This document shows, in pieces, positions 1 to 5,318 of a stretch of 6,160 bases of DNA. Numbering within the stretch: the stretch's first letter is position 1; each line of letters opens with the position of its first letter. Where the stretch lies: NCBI GenBank assembly GCA_021852245.1, contig JAJZNY010000161.1:1-6160 (forward strand), in the 5' to 3' direction. Position numbers and translations under genes: made by a program. The notes below the pieces were generated by a model. The model was not told where the DNA came from. It did no database searches and worked only from the letters and a program-made list of their open reading frames with translations. The stretch comes from Planctomycetota bacterium (lineage in GTDB: Bacteria; Planctomycetota; Phycisphaerae; WQYP01).

Positions 1-403
1 TCCCTTGGATATTATGCGTCTGCAGAGCAAAAATCACGCCACGATGAATATTTTCCTGTTGAAACACCTTAAGCTGCCGCAAAAGCAGATGCAGGTTTCC
101 AGCTTTGTAAACAGAGGAAAATCCCAGTTTGTTGTAGTCATTCCCGGGGCCGAATTCCTTCTTCATTCTGGCAATCTGCTGCCTATAGTCATCATCGGTA
201 GTTTGCGGCACATCCAAGCCGTGTTCCCATATCGGCATGATATAAAGGGTATTGCTGTGATCCGGCTTCGGGCGGGACTTTCCGACGGCGGCTCCGACCC
301 CGGAGGCCAAAATCGCCCCGGCGGAACCCGCCAGGAGACCTCGACGTGTAAGCGCGTAAGTTTGTGCAGGACACCGCTTAATCTTCACTTTGCCAATCAC
401 CAT
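1..403 (-). CDS. N-terminal part of a Tat-exported protein of unknown function (runs off left edge)
   Basis: A minus-strand frame starts at ATG 403-401 and stays open to the window edge, giving 134 residues of a longer protein. Residues 19-27 read TRRGLLAGS, a twin-arginine motif (Arg20-Arg21), followed by a small-residue hydrophobic stretch to about residue 41, so export of a folded protein by the Tat pathway is likely. The mature part begins with a strand-like NTLYIMPIW (51-59), then the charged helix-like DDDYRQQIARMKKEFG (70-85), a strand-like LGFSSVYK and another long helix. This alternation suggests an alpha/beta fold, possibly an enzyme barrel, but that is inference and I do not recognise the family. 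The start is supported by GGAG ending 4 bases upstream; the GTG second codon is an alternative. Unlike the nearby sulfatase it shows no CxPSR motif in the visible part. The C-terminus lies outside the window. Confidence 0.8.
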   Translation of the reverse strand, partial: MVIGKVKIKRCPAQTYALTRRGLLAGSAGAILASGVGAAVGKSRPKPDHSNTLYIMPIWEHGLDVPQTTDDDYRQQIARMKKEFGPGNDYNKLGFSSVYKAGNLHLLLRQLKVFQQENIHRGVIFALQTHNIQG

Positions 404-412
404 AAATCTCCA

Positions 413-787
413 TTAGGGTTTCACTTGTTCCGCCGTCATGATCTCGAAACGGCCGATCGCAGCCTCCCGGTATTGCCGATCCACAACGAATCCGAACCAA
501 GCAATACCTTATACACCGCTCACCCTCGGAAGAAAAGTTGAGAAATTCCAAAAGCCGTTATGCCTTGTGCGATACCTGCCCAACATCAGATTCCGGCTCG
601 GAAACATGAGATTCAAATGATTCAGACTTCCGCGCCCGAGGCACAGCGCGGCCGTTACCAAGCACTGTGGCCCGGCCAAAATCGCCAATGCGGATACTTC
701 AACGTCGCGCGGTACCGCCACTGCGCTGATGACAAGGCCGGAGGCAGGGGGATGGAAAGGTGGCCACCAACACTCGACTATGTGCAA
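413..787 (-). pseudogene. Possible decayed reading frame broken by one stop, just upstream of the Tat-protein gene
   Basis: On the minus strand one frame runs from about TTG 787-785 to a TAA at 415-413, interrupted only by a TAA at 511-509. The last 30 codons, after the internal stop, read like genuine protein (for example IAWFGFVVDRQYREAAIGRF) and end 9 bases before the start of the Tat-protein gene, with that gene's GGAG directly after the stop, as in a tight operon. The part before the internal stop is less convincing: it is rich in Cys, Trp and Pro, has no clear start site and resembles no family I know. It may be a gene that lost function by a nonsense mutation, the end of a gene with earlier frameshifts, or chance openness. 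I cannot name a product. Confidence 0.2.
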
Positions 788-991
788 CAGATTCTACCAG
801 GCGTCATGCGGTTTTCACCGGCGGCCGATCGTCTTTCGATGGTATGCCACAGAAAAGGTTCAATCTTTTTTTTTGAAAAAATCGCTCAGGTCAACGTCTC
901 ATATTATCTGCTTTAATTAGTTAAAAATGGCATATTTCGATAGTTTTATAAACTTCAAATCGTTGAAATCGTGGTTTTTTGTGTCGCGCTC

Positions 992-1020
992 TTGAAATCC
1001 TTGTATTGTCGGTTTATACT
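992..1020 (+). promoter_or_regulatory. Near-consensus sigma-70 type promoter
   Basis: TTGAAA (992-997) and TATACT (1015-1020) are separated by exactly 17 bases, each matching the consensus at five of six positions. The AT-rich DNA just upstream could act as an UP element. Transcription would start near 1027 and run rightwards. The first well supported gene in that direction starts at 1511, so the transcript would have a leader of roughly 480 bases, or there is a short RNA or small gene in between that I cannot identify. No other window feature explains this promoter. Confidence 0.6.
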
Positions 1021-1100
1021 GTAGGAGGTGTGCGGGTAGTATCAACTTCAACCCAACACAGATAAAGATGCAAGCACGTCGGGATCTGTAGAGAGCCATA

Positions 1101-1140
1101 GGTCGTCTGGGAATGTGAATTGGTGTTTGGGGTCGTCAGG
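1101..1140. repeat. Two 10-base direct repeats 30 bases apart
   Basis: GGTCGTCTGG (1101-1110) and GGTCGTCAGG (1131-1140) match at nine of ten positions, with starts 30 bases apart, close to three helical turns. Such spacing is compatible with a pair of protein binding sites on one face of the DNA, but short repeats like this also occur by chance. Confidence 0.3.
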
Positions 1141-1156
1141 TTTTGCGACGCAAACC
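1139..1156. repeat. Inverted repeat, operator-like
   Basis: TTTGCG (1142-1147) and CGCAAA (1149-1154) are perfect inverted copies around a single A. GG (1139-1140) and CC (1155-1156) extend the symmetry if T1141 is bulged. The one-base centre is too tight for an RNA hairpin with the full stem, so a DNA binding site for a dimeric regulator is the likelier reading. It lies downstream of the 992-1020 promoter. Confidence 0.35.
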
Positions 1157-1390
1157 GATTGGTATTCGAGCGCTCTTCATAATGGGCTCTTATTCACCTG
1201 ATCGCTGGGTGTCCTTTACCGCGACCAATCAAATGCAAGCAAAGGAGTTAATGCAGGCCCAGAGGCTCTTCGGGTAGGTTCGCCAAGGCGGGCAAACTCA
1301 ATTCTCTTCAGGGATTTTACTTCCTCTTGAATGGTCTACGACGAATGTGGCCATGGTGAGGTAAGGCAAAAGTTTTTCGGTACGACGAGG

Positions 1391-1408
1391 TTTGGTATGA
1401 ATACCAAA
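1391..1408. promoter_or_regulatory. Palindromic operator-like site upstream of the PEP-CTERM gene
   Basis: TTTGGTATGAATACCAAA is a perfect 8-base inverted repeat around a GA centre. GG before it and ACC after it extend the symmetry with one bulged A. The half-site TTGGTAT also occurs alone at 1159-1165. A weak -10-like TATCAT lies at 1419-1424 without a good -35, so the palindrome could overlap a regulated promoter. The shape is what dimeric repressors of families such as LacI, GntR or TetR bind; no regulator gene is in the window, so the binding protein is unknown. Confidence 0.5.
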
Positions 1409-1426
1409 ACCGATTTTGTATCATCC

Positions 1427-1444
1427 GCCGCAGCATAGTGCGGC
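1427..1444 (+). repeat. Hairpin 1 in the PEP-CTERM leader
   Basis: GCCGCA (1427-1432) and TGCGGC (1439-1444) form a perfect 6-base stem around a 6-base loop GCATAG. No T-run follows, so it is not a simple intrinsic terminator. It is followed four bases later by a second hairpin. Confidence 0.5.
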
Positions 1445-1448
1445 AGAC

Positions 1449-1475
1449 CGTTGTCCATTCGGTTAATGGACGATG
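1449..1475 (+). repeat. Hairpin 2 in the PEP-CTERM leader
   Basis: GTCCATT (1453-1459) and AATGGAC (1465-1471) pair perfectly around the 5-base loop CGGTT. Four more pairs, two of them G-U, extend the stem to 1449 and 1475. It ends 21 bases before the ribosome binding site, so it could protect the transcript or tune translation. Confidence 0.5.
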
Positions 1476-1496
1476 CAACGCGCTTCATAATGGAGC

Positions 1497-1504
1497 GGAA
1501 GGAG
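1497..1504 (+). promoter_or_regulatory. Strong ribosome binding site that decides the PEP-CTERM start
   Basis: GGAAGGAG lies 6 bases before ATG 1511. An in-frame ATG at 1490 would add seven residues and places this site inside the coding sequence, with no comparable motif before it, so 1511 is preferred. Confidence 0.75.
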
Positions 1505-1510
1505 TTTTTC

Positions 1511-2284
1511 ATGGTTACCAAGTTTTTCTCAAATCGCCACCGTTTTTTGTTGACTGCGGTTACGATTGCTGGCTCAACGGCAATGGCGTCTATCGCCGCT
1601 GCGGATGTTATCAACGTCCAGTACCCAGTACACGTTAATCACGGGACCTACACGGTCTACACGGGAACTGGCGCAGCACCTGATAACGGTACCGTCTGGA
1701 ATCAGGCGCAGGACACCAACGGTACTGGTACTTTGCTCACCGACCTTGAAGATTCGCAGGGCAACCCCACCACCGTCTCCCTCAGCGACCTGACCAGCGC
1801 GCCGAACGGTCAACGCAACGAGACTTCGCCAGCGGTCACCAACGCACTTTTGGACAGTTACCTTTTCCTCGGCACTGGCGTCACGGATGGTTTCACCATT
1901 TCAGGGCTTACCGCCGGGGCCCAGTACGATCTCTATCTGTACGCGAGCGATGGCGGCCTTGCTAACGGCCAGGGAGCGGCGTTTACGGTTAACGGTGTGA
2001 GCTTCGGCCAGACCGGCTCAAAGACGCAGACGTCCAGCGCCACCGCAACAACTATTCCGACTTCCGATCTTGGAATCAGCTACGTCGAGGGCACCACGAC
2101 TGCCGATGCGAACGGCGATATTGCCGTCGCGTTTACCTCGAACACGGTCTCAACTTCGAATGGCGGCGACTTCAATGGCTTCCAGTTGGTAGGGCCGTCG
2201 GCTGTACCTGAACCGACGGACATAGCTCTTTTCGGAGTTGGTGCGCTTGGTTTATTGTTACTCAGGCGCCGCAGGAGTGCCTGA
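1511..2284 (+). CDS. PEP-CTERM sorting domain-containing exported protein
   Basis: A 257-residue protein with a Sec signal peptide (basic KFFSNRHR, hydrophobic core from residue 12, likely cut after the AAA at 29-31). At the C-terminus are VPEP (232-235), a hydrophobic segment IALFGVGALGLLLL (238-251) and RRRR (252-255). This three-part tail is the PEP-CTERM signal, which in known systems is recognised and removed by an exosortase, releasing or anchoring the protein at the envelope. The body is rich in Thr, Ser, Asn and Gly, has no Cys, and looks like beta-sandwich repeats: FTISGLTAGAQYDLYLYASD (128-147) is a typical adhesion-like segment, and FNGFQLVG (221-228) precedes the tail. The specific role is unknown; surface matrix or polysaccharide binding is inference. 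No exosortase is in the window. The start follows a strong ribosome binding site and a leader with several inverted repeats. The broken pseudopilin gene begins 3 bases after the stop. Confidence 0.9.
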   Translation: MVTKFFSNRHRFLLTAVTIAGSTAMASIAAADVINVQYPVHVNHGTYTVYTGTGAAPDNGTVWNQAQDTNGTGTLLTDLEDSQGNPTTVSLSDLTSAPNGQRNETSPAVTNALLDSYLFLGTGVTDGFTISGLTAGAQYDLYLYASDGGLANGQGAAFTVNGVSFGQTGSKTQTSSATATTIPTSDLGISYVEGTTTADANGDIAVAFTSNTVSTSNGGDFNGFQLVGPSAVPEPTDIALFGVGALGLLLLRRRRSA

Positions 2285-2286
2285 GA

Positions 2287-3095
2287 ATGGTTTTGTGTGT
2301 TGGCGCTGCAGATGGCGTCTGGGCTTTCTGCAGCCGCCAACCACCAATAACCCACGGTCAATTTGTGGTTGTGGCCGCGGGTGATAAACAGGCGGACATC
2401 GCTGTAGTTTCACTTGCTCCCGGCGCCGAGAAAAGCCAAGTCCGACGCGAACGCCATCGCTCGCGCCAGCAATCTCCATGAAATCGGCATGGCGTACACC
2501 GAATACGAAGATGTCTATTCCGGCGCATCGATTCCCTACAGCAGCAACGGTCTGTGGGTAGTTCCATTGGCACCCTATTTCACCCAATCCACCAACAAAT
2601 ACGGTTATGTCAATAAAAATGGCCGTAACCCCCAGGAGACCGCTATCGAAACGGTCATGATTTGTACCTCTACGACGACGATCCCTCCGTTTTCGGTTGT
2701 TCAACGGTTGGCTATACGAGCGGGGAACTGCGGATCTCTATTTTCCAGCCCTTTCTCCCGAACAGTCGTGGCCGCCCAGTGAGTCGTCGGTCGCCACCAG
2801 CACGGTTCCCCTGGTTGGGGATTCCTTCTGGACCGATGCCGATCCGCATGAGACCGATAGGCCGCCGCAGCAGGGAGTCTATGATGGACAAATTCCGATG
2901 AACTGGTCAGACTGGCATCTTTGGTCATCGCAGATGGGAAGGTGGTGCATGGAGCGCCACAGCCATGGGATCAATATGGTCTTTCTCGATGGTCATGTCC
3001 AACATGAAAGCCTCAACCATCTTTGGGATATCGACTGGGCGTACGGTTGGAAAATCCCCGCGCCGATGCCGAGCTACATCACGACACTACCCTGA
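2287..3095 (+). pseudogene. Broken pseudopilin-like gene (prepilin-type, H-X9-DG family)
   Basis: Three frames together make one recognisable protein. Near 2414 the frame reads LLPAPRKAKSDANAIARASN, the segment that normally follows the type IV prepilin hydrophobic helix, and stays open past ETVMIC at about 2657. The body then continues in the frame shifted by +1 from about 2697 (NGWLYERGTADLYFPALSPE) to a stop at 3093-3095. That part holds H (2958-2960), nine residues, then DG (2988-2993), the H-X9-DG motif of planctomycete pseudopilins. The N-terminal half of the hydrophobic helix is not intact: the 2414 frame has a TAG at 2405-2407, while the frame from ATG 2287 offers FVVVAAG and IAVVSL but needs a frameshift near 2412, and no clear GFTLIE cleavage site remains. 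AGGAG (2273-2277) could have served ATG 2287, so it was probably co-expressed with the PEP-CTERM gene. Decay is the simplest reading; sequencing or assembly errors are possible. Confidence 0.75.
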
Positions 3096-3238
3096 GTGTG
3101 CATGTCGTTTCTCCGCCTGAAACAGCGCGCATCTGTCCCGGCGACAGAGGGTCAAGGCCTCGGTAGGCAAACCAAGACCGTCAAATCTGGTTGGAAGTAA
3201 CGCAATCCCAAAGCCAATCGGTATCGAAACCACCGGGT

Positions 3239-3274
3239 CTCGATCGATCGCAAACGCTGCGATATCGAGGTTTT
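3239..3274 (+). terminator. Hairpin between convergent genes, possible terminator
   Basis: CTCGAT (3239-3244) plus ATCGCA (3247-3252) pair with TGCGAT (3258-3263) plus ATCGAG (3264-3269): twelve pairs, a two-base CG bulge on the left arm and a 5-base loop AACGC. GTTTTG follows on the plus strand, a short T-run that would fit termination of the upstream plus-strand transcript. On the minus strand no T-run follows, though the hairpin could still mark the end of the sulfatase transcript. The rest of 3096-3340 shows no convincing gene. Confidence 0.45.
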
Positions 3275-3340
3275 GAACCACGAAACGATCCAACTTAACG
3301 ACGCGGCCCCGCTTACCACATTAAAATGAGCGGGATGTCG

Positions 3341-4861
3341 TCATATCAAGGCGTCATTCGTATGGTCGTGCGTTTCTTTGCGAAATTCAACGATCCGCCG
3401 CTTCAACTGTTCTGCCAGTGCTTCATAACCTGGCTTGCCATAGAGATCGTTGAGTTCTTTGGGATCTTCCTTCAAGTCGTAAAGCTCGAACTGATCCGGC
3501 AGTTCTGGATACTGCGGTATGGCGTAGAAATGCATCAGCTTGTAACGTTCCGTGCGAACGCCGCGATGGGGACGCACGTGTTCGTCATATGGATATGAGA
3601 AATATTCATAGTACCAGTCTTTTCGCCAATCGGTCGGAGACTTACCCTGCAGCAACGGAACCAAGCTCTTCCCCTGCGCATTCTCCGGAATCTTAACTCC
3701 CGCCAACTCCATCATGGTCGGCATCGTATCAAGATTGAGAACCATCAAATCGCAGACGCTTCCCGCTTTCACCAGCCGCGGATAGCGAACCATCAGGGCA
3801 ACCCGAATGGAAGGCTCATACATGAAGCGCTTATCGTACATGCGCCATTCACCGAGGAAAAAGCCATGATCGGAGCTGAGAATGATGGCGGTATCATCGA
3901 GCGTACCGGTTTTCTCCAGTACATCCAGCACGCGACCGACATTGTAATCGTTGTCCACAACTCCGGCGTAATGATCCTTGACCAATTCCTCCAATGTCCG
4001 CGGGTCAACATAGCCGTTCACCGTGGTGCCGATTTTGTTCCAGGCGTTAGCGATGGCGGAATTCCGGGGTTTGCCGGGATATGGAGGATCCTTCAGATCG
4101 TCATTGAAAGTTTCCGGCGTGGGAATCTTGACGCCATTGTACAAATCCAGAAGTCGCCGGGGGCGGTAGAACGGTGCGTGCGGCGCATTGAACCATACAA
4201 AAGCACAGTAGGGCTTTTCACGCTTTTTACCGATCCATTCGACGGCGCGGGTAGTGATCAGATCATCCACATATTCGTTGTATTGCTTGGGCGACGACCA
4301 TTCTCCCTTGATACATTCCCGGAGAATCGGCTTGTGGTAATCCCATATCCAACCTCGGAATCCGAAGTAGTGATCCCAATATCGATCTTCGACATTCACA
4401 TTGGCTCGACCGAACATCCCGACCTCATAACCGGCCTTGCGCAGCAAGTCGGAAATCACCGGTATATCTTCAGGGATGACCTGCCCTGGAAGGTCTAATT
4501 CACCGGTGGTGCCTTGGTTAGACACGATACCGGTGACATGCGAGTAGAGTCCTGTAAGAGTAATCGCCCGTGAGGGTGCACATAGTGCATTGACGGTAAA
4601 CGAATTTCGAAATGTCATCCCCTCACGCGCAATACGATCCATATTCGGCGTTTGAATAATCGGATTGCCCATGCAGCTGTATTCATCCCAGCGTACACCT
4701 TCACCGAGGAAGAACACAAAATTGGGGCGGCGGGGTGACTGGCTCGGATCGGCCTCAGCGTTTTCCGATGCGACTTGGCTCAGAGTGATCGCGCCCAGCG
4801 CGCCGACGCCGGCTTTCAGAAATGCGCGGCGTGATTCGTCTGCCTGATGCTGGTTGTTCAT
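3341..4861 (-). CDS. Tat-exported sulfatase (type I, formylglycine-dependent)
   Basis: A 506-residue protein of usual length for bacterial arylsulfatase-like enzymes, which cut sulfate esters, here probably on an external polysaccharide. SRRAFLK (10-16) followed by a hydrophobic stretch is a Tat signal. The sulfatase fold starts at RPNFVFFL (45-52). CAPSR (94-98) is the CxPSR motif whose Cys94 is oxidised to formylglycine by a separate maturation enzyme, not in this window. NAPHAPF (225-231, His228), SSDHGFFLGE (329-338, Asp331 and His332) and Lys344 match conserved active-site positions. FELYDLKEDPKEL (458-470) is the typical C-terminal subdomain. Two sites are odd: the usual Asp pair after the first strand is Gly53-Glu54, and the usual GKxH reads GRAN (151-154). 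The start is fixed by AAAGGA (4869-4874) 7 bases upstream. It has its own promoter and is convergent to the pseudopilin gene. The substrate cannot be read from sequence. Confidence 0.95.
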   Translation of the reverse strand: MNNQHQADESRRAFLKAGVGALGAITLSQVASENAEADPSQSPRRPNFVFFLGEGVRWDEYSCMGNPIIQTPNMDRIAREGMTFRNSFTVNALCAPSRAITLTGLYSHVTGIVSNQGTTGELDLPGQVIPEDIPVISDLLRKAGYEVGMFGRANVNVEDRYWDHYFGFRGWIWDYHKPILRECIKGEWSSPKQYNEYVDDLITTRAVEWIGKKREKPYCAFVWFNAPHAPFYRPRRLLDLYNGVKIPTPETFNDDLKDPPYPGKPRNSAIANAWNKIGTTVNGYVDPRTLEELVKDHYAGVVDNDYNVGRVLDVLEKTGTLDDTAIILSSDHGFFLGEWRMYDKRFMYEPSIRVALMVRYPRLVKAGSVCDLMVLNLDTMPTMMELAGVKIPENAQGKSLVPLLQGKSPTDWRKDWYYEYFSYPYDEHVRPHRGVRTERYKLMHFYAIPQYPELPDQFELYDLKEDPKELNDLYGKPGYEALAEQLKRRIVEFRKETHDHTNDALI

Positions 4862-4903
4862 CGCTTAATCCTTTCTTCATTTTGTGACCATCCACAGCCT
4901 TTC

Positions 4904-4928
4904 GGCCCGCTGGGCCCAGAGCAGGGCC
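4904..4928 (-). promoter_or_regulatory. Alternative GC hairpins in the sulfatase leader
   Basis: Three arms, GGCCC (4904-4908), GGGCCC (4912-4917) and GGGCC (4924-4928) as read on the plus strand, allow two exclusive hairpins: the middle arm can pair with either outer arm (loops of about 3 and 6 bases). The element lies between the proposed sulfatase promoter and its start codon, so it would be in the 5' untranslated RNA. Switch-like control is possible but unproven. Confidence 0.35.
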
Positions 4929-4941
4929 AACATGTAACCGA

Positions 4942-4969
4942 AGTATACCATATCTTCCTGCTAAAACAA
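4942..4969 (-). promoter_or_regulatory. Promoter of the sulfatase gene
   Basis: On the minus strand TTGTTT (4969-4964) and TATACT (4947-4942) are separated by 16 bases. Transcription would start near 4935 and give a leader of about 75 bases that includes the GC hairpins. The -10 is identical to that of the promoter at 992-1020. Confidence 0.5.
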
Positions 4970-5098
4970 GTCGCTCTCACACAACATACAACATTCGGCT
5001 TTTCACCACACCGCCATACCGGTGTCGCATCTACACCTCCCGCCGGTTTTGGACGACCGTTGCCTATTAATCGATGAATGTTCCGGCAATCTGATGGC

Positions 5099-5134
5099 AA
5101 AAATAAAAGCGTCACCGGGCCTCCGCATCCCGGC
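5099..5134 (-). terminator. Probable intrinsic terminator downstream of tRNA-Arg
   Basis: On the minus strand CCGGG (5133-5129) and CCCGG (5118-5114) form a stem with a 9-base loop, extended by one G-U pair at the base. After six bases comes the T-rich tract TTTTATTTTT (5108-5099). It would end the tRNA transcript before the sulfatase promoter. Confidence 0.5.
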
Positions 5135-5145
5135 TCGCGGCAGTG

Positions 5146-5165
5146 AAAAGACGCATTCAAATGCG
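5146..5165 (-). terminator. Short hairpin with T-run overlapping the tRNA 3' end
   Basis: On the minus strand CGCATTTGAATGCG (5165-5152) folds into a short hairpin and is followed by TCTTTT (5151-5146). The first arm shares four bases with the 3' end of the tRNA, so this stem competes with the tRNA acceptor stem. It may act as a compact terminator; the GC hairpin further down is the stronger candidate. Confidence 0.35.
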
Positions 5166-5235
5166 CCCGACAGGGATCGAACCTGTGACCTGCGGTTTAG
5201 GAAACCGCCGCTCTATCCAACTGAGCTACGGGCGC
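5162..5235 (-). tRNA. tRNA-Arg (anticodon CCT)
   Basis: Read on the minus strand, the 74 bases fold into a full cloverleaf. The acceptor stem is GCGCCCG with CGGGCGC and the discriminator base is A. The D arm is GCTC with GAGC, the anticodon arm is GCGGT-TTCCTAA-ACCGC, the variable loop has five bases, and the T arm is ACAGG-TTCGATC-CCTGT. The anticodon CCT reads the arginine codon AGG. The 3' CCA is not encoded, so it must be added after transcription. The gene lies between the AsmA-like gene and the sulfatase, all on the same strand. Confidence 0.97.
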
Positions 5236-5276
5236 ATCACGTTCCCGCCGGCGCGGATGCGTGTGAGCTTCCCGGA

Positions 5277-5282
5277 AGTATA
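5277..5282 (-). promoter_or_regulatory. Candidate -10 box for tRNA-Arg
   Basis: TATACT on the minus strand (5282-5277) lies 41 bases before the tRNA, in the gap after the AsmA-like gene. The expected -35 position (5305-5300, TGGCCC) is a poor match, so the call rests on the -10 alone, which equals that of the two other promoters in the window. Confidence 0.35.
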
Positions 5283-5318
5283 ACGCCCGCCGACCAACCG
5301 GGCCACGCACGCAACTCG

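Larger units (their letters stand above)
788..1510. other. Long region without a confident gene, with an AT-rich block and regulatory-looking repeats
   Basis: No frame here has both a credible start site and protein-like content. From about 840 to 1020 the DNA is clearly AT-rich, with a run of nine T (866-874) closely followed by six A. This block ends in the promoter at 992-1020. The part from 1021 to 1510 returns to mixed composition and contains the direct and inverted repeats listed separately, ending at the ribosome binding site of the PEP-CTERM gene. A 31-codon frame at 1182-1277 lacks a ribosome binding site. The region is best read as an unusually long upstream or leader region. Confidence 0.6.

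Noticed and set aside
866..881. Run of nine T, a G and six A, considered as a terminator.
   Set aside because: No GC-rich stem of useful length precedes the T-run on the plus strand or the A-run's complement on the minus strand.
1182..1277. Small plus-strand frame of 31 codons after TTCATAATGG.
   Set aside because: It reads plausibly as protein but has no ribosome binding site and no recognisable family; frames of this length are common by chance.
3087..3293. Minus-strand frame of 68 codons between the convergent genes.
   Set aside because: It overlaps the end of the pseudopilin gene and the 3239-3269 hairpin, has no family resemblance and no clear start site.
3308..3334. Inverted repeat CCCGCT with AGCGGG just after the sulfatase stop.
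   Set aside because: The loop is 15 bases and no T-run follows on the minus strand, so it is a weak terminator candidate.
3866..4498. Plus-strand frame of 210 codons inside the sulfatase gene.
   Set aside because: It is antisense to a gene with clear catalytic motifs and has no start signals of its own.
4858..5160. Minus-strand frame of about 100 codons upstream of the sulfatase.
   Set aside because: It overlaps the sulfatase promoter, the leader hairpins and the terminators, is Cys- and Pro-rich without a domain, and ends at the sulfatase start. It looks like chance openness.
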